DNA of 33,308 bases from Oscillospiraceae bacterium (GCA_017436125.1 JAFSDS010000045.1:1-33308); one strand, 5' to 3'. Positions 16,157-25,199 are shown, counted from the stretch's first letter. Numbers and translations: made by a program. Notes: generated by a model from the sequence alone, not told the origin.

Positions 16157-17307
16157 CCACCGAAACCGGCAACCTTTTTGGAAATTGCTTCTCCAACAAC
16201 CTTTTTTCGTGTACTGTCAAGATGTCCGTAAATATTCATCGTGGTTCTTACATCTGAATGTCCGAGCCATTCCTGAATATCCTTCGGATTAAATCCGTCG
16301 TTTACAAGCATGCTGGCACAGCTGTGACGAAGTCCATGAAAAGTTATACTTGCAAGTCCGTTCCTTCTCACTATTTTTGTAAAGTGCTGTGAAACATAAT
16401 CAGAACTAAATCGGTGTCCGTCCGGCCACTTGAAAACATAATCATTTTTATCATAACCTTTTCCGAAAAAACGTTCATTGGATTCTTCGTCGGCTTTTTC
16501 CTTTAAGAAAATTTCTTTTGCTTGAGGCAAAAGCGGATATGTTCTGTGACTTGAAAGAGTTTTCGTTTTATTTTTTGAAATCTCTTTTGTAACTTTGGAA
16601 ACAGTATATTTTATTTCCAATGTATCATTGTCAAAATTGATGCTATCCCAACGAAGTCCCAAAACCTCGCTTCTACGAAGTCCATAAAGAGTGGTTATGT
16701 AAACGATGTTTCTCAATGGATCTCCTTCAAATGTGTCAATCAGATTTTCAAGCTGAATAGGAGAATAATAGTTTATATCTGGTTTTCTGCTTGGCGGAAG
16801 TTCAAGGAAATCACAAGGATTGGATTTTATATACTTGCGTTTTCTTGCGTAATCTAAAGTTTGATTAATGACATTCTTGTGCAATCTCATTGTGCATGGA
16901 GATAAACCGCCTTTGCTATCGCTTCTGCCCACCTGCATTTTTCTGTCAGCATACTGCTGAATATCCTCGGTCGTAAGTTCCTGAAGAAATATTCTCTTCT
17001 CTTCAAAATACGGAATAACATGGATTCTCGCGACCTGTTCATATGACTGGAAAGTCAGCTCATCGATATAACTCTTTTTGTAGTTCAGCCATGTTTTTAT
17101 AAAATCTGAAAAAAGGATCTTCTCGGGATTATCCCCATACTTACTTTCTTCTTCGATGAGAATCACCCTGAGTTTTTGGTCTGCTTTTCTTTTATTCCCT
17201 TTGACAGGTAAATCAAGAGATATCCACTTTTGTTTTCTTTTTCCGCCCTCCTTCATGTTTATTACGGCGTAGTATTTATCGTTTTTGACTTGCAGACTTC
17301 CTGTCAT
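16150..17307 (-). CDS. int: Tyrosine recombinase (ICE integrase)
   Basis: The 385-residue protein has an N-terminal arm-binding domain (about 1-60), a SAM-like core-binding domain (about 65-165) and a catalytic domain. The active-site set is complete: R211 in GLRRSE, a lysine in the beta-hairpin NKTKTLSSHR, H324-x-x-R327 in HGLRHS, H350 in LGHSDVRTT and Y360 in MNIYGH. It integrates and excises the element at tRNA-Ala. The excisionase-like gene ends 2 bp upstream. The reading direction is toward the tRNA, as in many Tn916/Tn1549-like elements. Confidence 0.95.
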   Translation of the reverse strand: MTGSLQVKNDKYYAVINMKEGGKRKQKWISLDLPVKGNKRKADQKLRVILIEEESKYGDNPEKILFSDFIKTWLNYKKSYIDELTFQSYEQVARIHVIPYFEEKRIFLQELTTEDIQQYADRKMQVGRSDSKGGLSPCTMRLHKNVINQTLDYARKRKYIKSNPCDFLELPPSRKPDINYYSPIQLENLIDTFEGDPLRNIVYITTLYGLRRSEVLGLRWDSINFDNDTLEIKYTVSKVTKEISKNKTKTLSSHRTYPLLPQAKEIFLKEKADEESNERFFGKGYDKNDYVFKWPDGHRFSSDYVSQHFTKIVRRNGLASITFHGLRHSCASMLVNDGFNPKDIQEWLGHSDVRTTMNIYGHLDSTRKKVVGEAISKKVAGFGGC

Positions 17308-17309
17308 AA

Positions 17310-17531
17310 TTAGCTCCTTTCCGAAGCGTCGGAAATTCCACCACTATGAATTGCCGTAATTGCTGTTCCCATAAACGCTTCAAGGCAAATTTTAGGAATA
17401 AGAATCTGACTGCGAACCCGCTTATAACCAATTTCACCATCTCTCACGAGCAGATACACAATCTTTCTGCTTACTCCCAATGCCTTGGCTGTATTTTTTA
17501 CTGACAACACTTCCGGATATTCATCAAACAC
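17310..17531 (-). CDS. Excisionase-like helix-turn-helix protein
   Basis: The 73-residue protein is essentially one winged HTH of the excisionase/MerR-like type: LSVKNTAKALGVSRKIVYLLVRDGEIGYKRVRSQILIPKICLEAF. It is likely to bend element-end DNA and steer the adjacent integrase toward excision. I start it at GTG 17531, which has AGAAAGGA upstream; the open frame continues to 17642 but the extra residues overlap the MazF-like gene and are not supported by a ribosome site. It is placed directly before int with a 2-bp gap. Confidence 0.85.
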   Translation of the reverse strand: MFDEYPEVLSVKNTAKALGVSRKIVYLLVRDGEIGYKRVRSQILIPKICLEAFMGTAITAIHSGGISDASERS

Positions 17532-17625
17532 AATAAACCATCCTTTCTCTTTGCTGCATATATAATAATAAGACCTATAAATATAAAAATCCAATGTGCG
17601 AATTTTATTTTGCACACTGGATTTT

Positions 17626-17991
17626 TTATTTTTCTTCGTCATTACATTCTAATCCTAAACTGATATGTATTAATTTATCGATTTCTTTCATTTGTTTATC
17701 ACTCAATTTGCAAATATATTTTATGACCCTCTTTTTATCAACAGCACGAATCTGTTCCAAAAGAATCAAAGAATCTTTTTTGATTCGACATCTATGATTT
17801 AATTTGTAATGCGTCGGAATATGTTTTTTATCATTTTTTGTTGTTATGGACGCAACTATTACAGTATTACTATATTTATTTCCTTTATCATTTTGTATTA
17901 CAAGTGCAGGTCTAATTCCATTTTCTTCCGAACCCATATTTTCGCCAAAATCAATATAATATATTTCTCCTCTCAGGCAATTCCAATTCAA
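17626..17991 (-). CDS. MazF/NdoA (PemK) family toxin, no visible antitoxin
   Basis: The 121 residues follow the Bacillus NdoA (EndoA) pattern closely: RGEIYYIDFGENMGSEENGIRPALVIQND, then NTVIVASITT, then KDSLILLEQIRAVDKKRV. The conserved Arg and Thr of the RNase site are present. Members cut single-stranded mRNA at short motifs and are normally blocked by an antitoxin encoded upstream. The start is TTG 17991 with AAGGAGG 7 nt before it. No antitoxin frame lies in the 570 bp upstream, so it may be an orphan, be controlled in trans, or have been repurposed as an element regulator. Confidence 0.88.
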   Translation of the reverse strand: MNWNCLRGEIYYIDFGENMGSEENGIRPALVIQNDKGNKYSNTVIVASITTKNDKKHIPTHYKLNHRCRIKKDSLILLEQIRAVDKKRVIKYICKLSDKQMKEIDKLIHISLGLECNDEEK

Positions 17992-18011
17992 ATATAAACC
18001 TCCTTATTTTT

Positions 18012-18055
18012 ACCCAAGCAGTAGAAAAATTGAAAAAAATCTCTACTGCTTGGGT
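18012..18055. repeat. Perfect 14-bp inverted repeat upstream of the MazF-like gene
   Basis: ACCCAAGCAGTAGA (18012-18025) and its exact reverse complement (18042-18055) enclose a 16-nt AT-rich loop. Neither strand has a T-tract after it, so it is not an intrinsic terminator. It could be an operator, or part of the structured region that follows. Confidence 0.7.
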
Positions 18056-18569
18056 TATTGAGCTGAAACAAGCATATGCTCGTCCATTCGCTTCTGATAT
18101 TTGTTTTCCCTCTGTTCGGCACTGCTCCCCGAGGGTTGGCAGAAAAGCAGACTGCAAACGGCAATTTGCATCATGGAGTTTTCGCTCTCTCCCGGGTTCT
18201 CAGGAAGCCGTCCCCATTGCTTTAGGCTGTGGCTGGGCGGAAGTATCCGGCTGTCCTTTGTCATGGCAATACAGCCTTGCCAATGGCTGTTTTATGGTCA
18301 AATGTTATCGCTATCGAATGAATTACGGCGCACTCACCAATGTTGCTTGCCGGTTTTTGCCGGCCAGACAGCTAACGTATCTGCTTTTCTGGATATGTAG
18401 CCCTACGGCCTTTTCAAGGTAATCGGAGTTCGAAAAAATGTCCTCTCAATTACTTAGCCGTTTAATATTACAAAAAATGCAACAAATAATATGTTTTTTG
18501 TAACATTTTGTAAAATCGTTTGTTATTTATTATTAAGGATTTCCTTATAATAATCAGGAGGATGTAAAA
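18056..18569. other. Gene-free region of the ICE, structured and GC-richer to 18440
   Basis: From about 18,060 to 18,440 the DNA is clearly richer in GC than its AT-rich neighbours. It contains short stems such as GCCGG/CCGGC (18349-18364) and open frames on both strands, none with a ribosome site or protein-like composition. Conserved non-coding DNA of this kind in Tn1549-like elements could hold an origin of transfer or a structured RNA; I cannot tell which. From 18,441 to 18,569 it is AT-rich and includes a 10-bp inverted repeat TTACAAAAAA (18468-18477 with 18494-18503), the probable control region of the RHS gene. Confidence 0.5.
18468..18503. repeat. Inverted repeat upstream of the RHS gene
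   Basis: TTACAAAAAA (18468-18477) pairs with its perfect reverse complement at 18494-18503 across a 16-nt AT-rich loop. It lies 66 nt before the RHS start and could be a weak terminator, because a short T-rich stretch follows, or an operator. Confidence 0.5.
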
Positions 18570-21500
18570 ATGGCACATCTAAAAAAAATGATAAGTTTAA
18601 TGTTGGTACTACTTTTTATTATTCAACTATTGCCCATGCGGTATTTAGGGCTAAAAACAATTGAAGCATTTGCTGCCGAAACCACTGAACTTTCGAGTGG
18701 ATACGAGTTTGAAGTCCCTAAAGAAGCTGATAATACCGTTACGACAGTAATTCCGGAAACTATAATTGAACCAGAAGGCTATAGTTATGAATCTTTTGAT
18801 CCTTCACATGATAACAACAACGAAATATTTGAGGGTGAGGATACATTAGTTATCACCGAAGAATATTCAGCTACAGCCACTTCTGATGAAGAACCTGTAA
18901 ACCCATTGTATTCTCCATATTATTATAGTTCCAATGAAAGTGAAATTGTATCTCTAAATACCGGTGAACTTTCAATAGAAACTGTTGACTATGTCCTTCC
19001 CGGAAAAAATGGATTGGATTTGGTTATTGGACGAAGATATCGAAATGCCGATGCTCAAAAGAAAGATTTTACCGAACATGCGGTTGTTGATGGTGATGAA
19101 ACAAGATATTTATATTATGTTTGTGAAAATAACCACAATGTAGATTTATATGGATTAGGTCAAGGTTGGGGATTTACGTTTTCATCTATAGAAATTTTAC
19201 ATAATGATAAATACTTGCAAATGTCAAATGGAGAAAGATATCAATTATCTTGTTTTCCCTATGAATTGATTGGATATGATTATACCGATATCACAATCGA
19301 AACATATGAAGGCGACACTTGGGAATCATTGTATTCTGATTTAAAAGTAACATATTTTGATGGGCGAACCGAGTATTTTTCAGAAGACGGGAAGCTCGAA
19401 CGTATTGAAGACAGTTATGGGAATGCCATAACGTTTGTTCATAGTGTAGAAAACGGTTACCCAAGAATAGATATTACCGACACATTGGGAAGACAAATAG
19501 TTATATTCGGTGAAAGTACAACAAATGGACATGTTATGTCAGTTTTACTTCCTGATGGTAATACTCTTGAATATGCAGTATATGAGCACGAAAACGGATT
19601 ACAAACTATATCTTCATATACGAATGTTGAAGGAGAAACGACCCACTACAGTTACTCACTTATGGACAGTGCTTCGGATGAACATATGACTGATAAGACT
19701 AAATATGATTACCTTCTGTTATCAACAATTACCCATCCAACACAAGCTCAGACCAAATTCGAATATGAAATTACCGAAAAATATATAATGCGATGCGTAA
19801 GTTCAAATAAACTTGAATTCGGTAGGGTTGCTTCAAGAAAGGATATTATCGGCAACGAAGAATATAATCATTTGACATATGAGTACATTGATCATAACCC
19901 TAAAAAAGCGGCACCATACTATACAATTGTAAACAATTCTTCCGGCATATCTATAAAAAATTCATTTGACAAAAAGCATCTTCTTGTTTCTTCTTCGTCA
20001 TATTATGACGAAAGATTGATTGAGGAAACCTCGTACTCATATGATTATAAGGGCTATCCTATTGGAGAATCCTATCGGTATTATGACAATTCGGGTACAA
20101 CCTATCGCGAATCAAAGATATGGTACAGTTGTATTGATAGTAAAACCGTACAAAATTATGGATCGACTCTTGGAAATGGATTAATAAATTCAGAGTATGA
20201 CACGCATTATTATTACAGTCCAAAAGGACGCCTTAAATCAAAAACGTATAAAACAAATCCCGAAACAAAAATATATTTGGCCAATACTGTTGAAAATGAT
20301 ATACATATTACAAAATCAGAATTATCTATTGAAAAGGCAATCAATGGGGCCACAACAAAAAATGTAATTCAAACTACAGATTACACTTATGACACCTACG
20401 GCAATGTTCTTACCGAAAGGCACTGGAACGCCGATAAAACCGCGTATGAATTAATAGAATATACCTATCAGAACGGTGCATATCTCACGCAGGAAAAACA
20501 TTCTTCCGTAAAAACATCTGATGGTGCTTCTGCCGTTGGAACTTCCGGAACAGCGGATGGAATCATAACATATAACTACACTTATGATAACCTCGGAAGA
20601 ATGACTTCAAGCAAGGATGGAAAAGGAAATACTACCGCATATACATACGATGATCTCGGTAATGTTACATCCATAACCAATCCGGACAGTACCACGGTTA
20701 CATATACACGCAACTATACGGATAACTATGTTATTGTCAAAGATGAAAATAACAATCAGATCAAATATACATATACTCCCCTCGGCCTTGAGTATGAAAC
20801 TATTGACGTTACATCCGGAAATGTAATTACAAGAAAAGAGTACGACAGCAACTCAAGGCTTTCAAAGGTTTACGAATATGTGTATGGTTCTGTAACAGAG
20901 TACACCTATGACTATCTCGACAGAGTAACTTCCGAAACGATAAAGCAGGGAAATACTGTCCTTTCCCAGACTTTGTATTCCTATGAATACGCTGTTGAAA
21001 ACGGTGCGTATAACAAAGTTACAAAAACAGTTGTCGGCGACAGCAATGCACCTTCCGTTGTCACAACCGAATATACGGACAAGCACGGAAATGTTGCAAA
21101 AACAGGTAAGGTCATTAACGGAGTTGAGTATTTTGATACATATACTTATGACTATGTGGGAAATAACACAAGCATTCTTTCTGCGGCTGATGCTGCAAAG
21201 AACCTTGCCCATACCTCAAAATATGAATACAACCATGATGGACAAGTTACAAAGACATATAACGCAAACAACCAGTACACCACAAACACCTATGATGCTT
21301 ATGGCCGCATGGTGTCCGCAACGGATTATGCAGGAACTCCCACTACCTATACCTATGATACGCTTGGTAGGCTTACCAGCCAGACCATAACCATAGAAAC
21401 AGGAAAGACTTCAACAACAAAATATGAATATGATGCCGCAGGCAACATCATCCGTGAATGGAATCAAAACAATGCGGTGGGAAGCACTGCTGACTGGGCG

Positions 21501-24434
21501 AAAACCGAATACACCTATGACAACCGCAACCGCCTTACTTCTGTAAAGCAGTATAACGACAGCACCGTAGCTTCCACAACAAGCTACACATATGACAATG
21601 TAGGTAATGTTTTGACTATGACCGTAGGCGGCAAAACAACCACCTATACTTATGACCGCTTTGGCAATGTTCTTACGGAAAAAGATGCTCTAAACAGAAC
21701 TGAAAGCTATGTTTACAGCAATCTCGGGAAACTGCAGTCGAAGACTGACAGAAACGGGGTTACAACAAACTATTCTTATGATGCTCTTGGAAGAACAGTT
21801 TCTGTAACAGCTGATGATGAGCATATAGTTTACAGTTATACTCACAGTGGTCAAATAAGAACAGAAGAAAACAACCATCACCAAACGGTATATTCTTACG
21901 ATGATGTTGGCAGAATCAAGAAAATAATCGAAGAAGAAAGCCGCACAGGTAATCTTGACACCCCATCTGATGAAACTGGTACATCTTTTGTTGTAATACT
22001 TGATCCAAGCGGTGGAACAGTTTCAAGTACGCATATGGTTGTGGAAGTCGGAGGCGCGTACAATATTCCGACACCTATTAGAACAGGCTACATTTTTAAC
22101 GGTTGGTATAATGGAAACGAATTGGTTGAAAACGGTGATTTGATTGATATTACCGAAAACTCAACTTTTGTTGCAGAGTGGACTCCAATTACATACACTG
22201 TAACTTTCCACGCTGGTGGAGGTACTCCTGATCAAGAGTATGTACAAACTTTTACTTATGATGTTGCAGCCCCATTAATGGCATGTCCATTTACAAAAAG
22301 TTTAAGTTACTTAGTTGGGTGGGCAACTGAAAATGTGTCTGGTCAAAATGTTGTGTATTCTGACCAGGAGATTGTAATAAATCTTGCATCTGAAAATGAA
22401 GCAAACATTGATCTTTTGGCTACCTGGAAATATGGAACAGCACCGACATCAACAACTGCCAATGAAAATGTCCTTATAACTTTAGGGGAAGACAGCGAAC
22501 AGGTTCAAAAGGTTTCTCTAGAGGAAGTTGCAACAAATGACAATTCTGCAGCAGGATACTCCAGCTCTGAAAACATCACGTACACCAAAACATTCACCTA
22601 CGACCTTGCGGACAACAGAACAGGCTTTACCCTTGCAAAATCCGGACAAACGGTGCATAATATAACATATACATACGATAATCTTAATCGTCTTTCGACT
22701 GTTAAAGAAAACGGCACCGTTGAAGCAACATATACCTACGATACAAATGGAAACAGGGCGAGCCTTACCCTTGGCAACGGTGTTGTAACCACTTACAGCT
22801 ATAACCTTGCAAACTGGGTGACAGCTCTTACCAATAAGAAGAGCAATAACACAGTTCTTTCCGGTTACACTTATACCTATTATGCTTCCGGAAACCAGAA
22901 GAGCAAAACTGATAACACCGGAAAGGTAACGAGCTACGTTTATGACGATCTCGGAAGGCTTACGCAGGAAAGCGAAACCGGCGGTGTAACATTAAGTTAT
23001 ACTTATGATGCGGCAGGAAACCGCACCAAGCTCACCGCAACCGGCAGTGAAAACTATGTAACAAATTACACCTATAACAACGCAAACCAGCTTACAAGCG
23101 AAGTTAAAACCGTTGGAAGCACAGCACAGACTACAAGCTATACCTATGACAACAACGGAAACATGCTTTCCAAGACCTCGCCGGAAGGAACGCAGGCAAA
23201 CACCTATAACAAGCTGAACCAGCTTGTAGCTTCCATCAATGCCGGTGTAACGAGCAGTTATACATACAACGCAGACGGCATCAGAACTTCCAAAACAGTA
23301 GGAACAACCACAACAGACTTCCTCCTTGATGGTGGAAATGTAGTGGGTGAAATTGAAGGCAGTTCTTTAATGGGGAGATATCTTTATGGTTTAAATTTAA
23401 TATATCAAGAAGGCTTATCTTACAAATCGTATTATCTCTTTAATGCCCATGGTGATGTCGTTAATTTAGTTGATGGCTCTGGATATATTGAAGATTATTA
23501 TAGCTATGATGCTTTTGGTAACGAAGAAGACCCATATGAATACGATTTAAACCCCTTCCGTTACTGTGGAGAATACTTCGACAAGGAAACAGGGACATAT
23601 TACCTAAAAGCGAGATATTATGATCCGGCGATAGGACGTTTCACACAGCAGGACACCCATTGGAATACCGCGAACATGATTTATGGGGACACCCCCAACA
23701 AAATCAATGAACGGGAAGACGCGTTAGGATTAAAGACATACACATATATGCCGAGCATAAATTCTATTATGCAGAGTGGAAACTTGTATGTATATGGATT
23801 GAACAATCCAGTGTATTTTACAGACATTAATGGTGAATTTGTAATTTCTGCAACCATGGCAGTGGTGATTGCAGGAGCTGCAATTTTCGGAACTGTAGGT
23901 GGATGTATAGGAAATTATGTAGCAAATGAGCAAGGCGCGACAGGTTGGGACAAAGCAGCATATATTGGTAATTATGCAGCTATTGGAGCACTCACAGGTG
24001 GATTCATTGGGTATGCCGCGGCGCCAACTATAATTGCTGCAACAGGAATAACAGGTTTTTCAATATCTTTAGCACAAACAACTGCTTTTACTGTTCCAGT
24101 AGGTATTCACGCAACAGAAGCTGTCGGTCAACGCCATCACATTATTTCACGTCAAATTTTTAGGGCGTTGGAAAGCCACGAAACTTTATCAGGAAAAATT
24201 GACAGAGCTACTTCTGTTGTAAGAGTTCTTACAACAGAAGCACATCGTGGATATCAAAAATGGCATAGATTTATTGATAGAACTATGGTGGAGTGGTTAA
24301 CCAACCCTGATAACAAAGATGCAACAACAAAAGAATTTTGGGCAAAAATGTATGAACTTTATAGTGAACCCGATGTAGTTGGAAGGTTTGGTAGGGCGGC
24401 ATTAGATTATATAGAAAGTATGATAAAAAAATGA
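18570..24434 (+). CDS. Secreted RHS/YD-repeat polymorphic toxin with HH-type nuclease tip
   Basis: The 1,954-residue protein has a Sec signal peptide (LVLLFIIQLLP, cleavage near AFA-AE, residue 35). A non-repeat N-terminal region leads to YD repeats from about 600 to 1130. Listeria-Bacteroides (InlB-B) repeats follow at about 1131-1290 (GYIFNGWYN, TYTVTFHAGGGT). More YD repeats then lead to the RHS core end, LKARYYDPAIGRFTQQD and LYVYGLNNPVYFTDINGEF (to about 1757). Next is a Gly/Ala-rich hydrophobic segment. The last 100 residues hold RHHIIS (H1856, H1857) and AHRGYQKWH (H1892, H1899), resembling HNH/EndoVII-fold nucleases. RHS shells encapsulate and release a C-terminal toxin. AGGAGG lies 8 nt before ATG 18570. 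The tip is AT-rich, suggesting module exchange. Confidence 0.85.
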   Translation: MAHLKKMISLMLVLLFIIQLLPMRYLGLKTIEAFAAETTELSSGYEFEVPKEADNTVTTVIPETIIEPEGYSYESFDPSHDNNNEIFEGEDTLVITEEYSATATSDEEPVNPLYSPYYYSSNESEIVSLNTGELSIETVDYVLPGKNGLDLVIGRRYRNADAQKKDFTEHAVVDGDETRYLYYVCENNHNVDLYGLGQGWGFTFSSIEILHNDKYLQMSNGERYQLSCFPYELIGYDYTDITIETYEGDTWESLYSDLKVTYFDGRTEYFSEDGKLERIEDSYGNAITFVHSVENGYPRIDITDTLGRQIVIFGESTTNGHVMSVLLPDGNTLEYAVYEHENGLQTISSYTNVEGETTHYSYSLMDSASDEHMTDKTKYDYLLLSTITHPTQAQTKFEYEITEKYIMRCVSSNKLEFGRVASRKDIIGNEEYNHLTYEYIDHNPKKAAPYYTIVNNSSGISIKNSFDKKHLLVSSSSYYDERLIEETSYSYDYKGYPIGESYRYYDNSGTTYRESKIWYSCIDSKTVQNYGSTLGNGLINSEYDTHYYYSPKGRLKSKTYKTNPETKIYLANTVENDIHITKSELSIEKAINGATTKNVIQTTDYTYDTYGNVLTERHWNADKTAYELIEYTYQNGAYLTQEKHSSVKTSDGASAVGTSGTADGIITYNYTYDNLGRMTSSKDGKGNTTAYTYDDLGNVTSITNPDSTTVTYTRNYTDNYVIVKDENNNQIKYTYTPLGLEYETIDVTSGNVITRKEYDSNSRLSKVYEYVYGSVTEYTYDYLDRVTSETIKQGNTVLSQTLYSYEYAVENGAYNKVTKTVVGDSNAPSVVTTEYTDKHGNVAKTGKVINGVEYFDTYTYDYVGNNTSILSAADAAKNLAHTSKYEYNHDGQVTKTYNANNQYTTNTYDAYGRMVSATDYAGTPTTYTYDTLGRLTSQTITIETGKTSTTKYEYDAAGNIIREWNQNNAVGSTADWAKTEYTYDNRNRLTSVKQYNDSTVASTTSYTYDNVGNVLTMTVGGKTTTYTYDRFGNVLTEKDALNRTESYVYSNLGKLQSKTDRNGVTTNYSYDALGRTVSVTADDEHIVYSYTHSGQIRTEENNHHQTVYSYDDVGRIKKIIEEESRTGNLDTPSDETGTSFVVILDPSGGTVSSTHMVVEVGGAYNIPTPIRTGYIFNGWYNGNELVENGDLIDITENSTFVAEWTPITYTVTFHAGGGTPDQEYVQTFTYDVAAPLMACPFTKSLSYLVGWATENVSGQNVVYSDQEIVINLASENEANIDLLATWKYGTAPTSTTANENVLITLGEDSEQVQKVSLEEVATNDNSAAGYSSSENITYTKTFTYDLADNRTGFTLAKSGQTVHNITYTYDNLNRLSTVKENGTVEATYTYDTNGNRASLTLGNGVVTTYSYNLANWVTALTNKKSNNTVLSGYTYTYYASGNQKSKTDNTGKVTSYVYDDLGRLTQESETGGVTLSYTYDAAGNRTKLTATGSENYVTNYTYNNANQLTSEVKTVGSTAQTTSYTYDNNGNMLSKTSPEGTQANTYNKLNQLVASINAGVTSSYTYNADGIRTSKTVGTTTTDFLLDGGNVVGEIEGSSLMGRYLYGLNLIYQEGLSYKSYYLFNAHGDVVNLVDGSGYIEDYYSYDAFGNEEDPYEYDLNPFRYCGEYFDKETGTYYLKARYYDPAIGRFTQQDTHWNTANMIYGDTPNKINEREDALGLKTYTYMPSINSIMQSGNLYVYGLNNPVYFTDINGEFVISATMAVVIAGAAIFGTVGGCIGNYVANEQGATGWDKAAYIGNYAAIGALTGGFIGYAAAPTIIAATGITGFSISLAQTTAFTVPVGIHATEAVGQRHHIISRQIFRALESHETLSGKIDRATSVVRVLTTEAHRGYQKWHRFIDRTMVEWLTNPDNKDATTKEFWAKMYELYSEPDVVGRFGRAALDYIESMIKK

Positions 24435-25063
24435 AATTTTACTTATTTGGCAATAATGAGCATATTGATATGACAAATCCAAGTGAACAATTTGTATCTG
24501 AATTTTGTGATGTTGAAAAAGTTGATCCGCATTATGGTGATTCTGAAAAATGTCCACTTTGCGGAAGAGCGGTTTCAAGTAAAAAATGGCTTGAACCAAG
24601 AAAAATCCGACTTAGCAATACAAGATATGCAGATCATTTATATTATTGGTTTTGCAATTATCCATTTGTTGTTTCGGAAAGATTTGTAAAAGCGTATAAA
24701 GAGTCTAACCTTATTGGAATAACAGAGTTTTCCCCTTTGGAAGTTGTGAAAGTTTCAAGAATGAGAAAAAATTCTCCTAAACCTCCAAAGTATTTCATAG
24801 CAACTATTCCGTTTACCAGAAACGTTGTTATTGATGTCGATAAAACAATAGTTGTAGGAAAAAATAGGGACTGGAAATGTGAACTCTGCAATCCTTTTGG
24901 AAAAGTAAGAGATTACTTTGAAAAACTGACTTTAGAGACATCAAATTGGTCTGGAGAAGATATTTTTGAAGTATATAATCTTGGAATAGTAGCATCTCAA
25001 AGATTTAAGAATTTTGTTGAAGAAAACAATTTCACAAACTTTGAATTTATAGAAATAAAATAA
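24431..25063 (+). CDS. Probable immunity protein with double-CXXC motif
   Basis: This 210-residue cytosolic protein has no signal peptide or membrane segment. Its two cysteine pairs, CPLCG (41-45) and CELCN (150-154), probably bind one zinc and are separated by an RYADHLYYWFCNYPFVVSERF block. The layout resembles the double-CXXCG immunity family linked to Myxococcus Sit toxins, although the second motif ends in Asn instead of Gly. The ATG overlaps the stop of the RHS gene by 4 bp, the usual position for an immunity gene. It would bind and neutralise the nuclease tip inside the producing cell (inference). A terminator follows, closing a two-gene cassette. Confidence 0.75.
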   Translation: MKFYLFGNNEHIDMTNPSEQFVSEFCDVEKVDPHYGDSEKCPLCGRAVSSKKWLEPRKIRLSNTRYADHLYYWFCNYPFVVSERFVKAYKESNLIGITEFSPLEVVKVSRMRKNSPKPPKYFIATIPFTRNVVIDVDKTIVVGKNRDWKCELCNPFGKVRDYFEKLTLETSNWSGEDIFEVYNLGIVASQRFKNFVEENNFTNFEFIEIK

Positions 25064-25077
25064 TTTTTTCTTGAACT

Positions 25078-25112
25078 AAGAAAGCCCCTCTTTCGAGGGG
25101 CTTTTTTCTTTT
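25078..25112 (+). terminator. Terminator of the RHS-immunity cassette
   Basis: AAGCCCCTC-TTTC-GAGGGGCTT (25082-25103) is followed by TTTTCTTTTTC. It is a strong intrinsic terminator directly after the immunity gene. Confidence 0.9.
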
Positions 25113-25134
25113 TCTTCTTTCGCCAAGAAGCAAG

Positions 25135-25168
25135 CAGGAACTGTCATAATTTCTTATGGCAGCTCCTG
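25135..25168. repeat. Imperfect 15-bp inverted repeat
   Basis: CAGGAACTGTCATAA (25135-25149) pairs with TTATGGCAGCTCCTG (25154-25168) with two mismatches and a 4-nt loop. It lies past the stop of the zinc-ribbon gene on the minus strand, but no T-tract follows, so it may be a weak terminator or mRNA end structure. Confidence 0.5.
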
Positions 25169-25199
25169 TCTAATTTGGTGTATTCCGATTTTGTTCTAT

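Noticed and set aside
18030..18422. 130-residue plus-strand and 69-residue minus-strand frames
   Set aside because: Neither has a Shine-Dalgarno sequence, both are rich in Cys, Ser and Trp, and they overlap each other; treated as non-coding structured DNA.
18546..18551. TATAAT just before the RHS gene taken as its -10 box
   Set aside because: Transcription would begin at or inside the AGGAGG ribosome site, so the true promoter must be farther upstream.
20370..23330. DNA repeats in the RHS gene suspected to be a CRISPR or tandem-repeat array
   Set aside because: The periodicity is at the protein level (TYTYD-type repeats) with degenerate DNA and no spacer/repeat structure.
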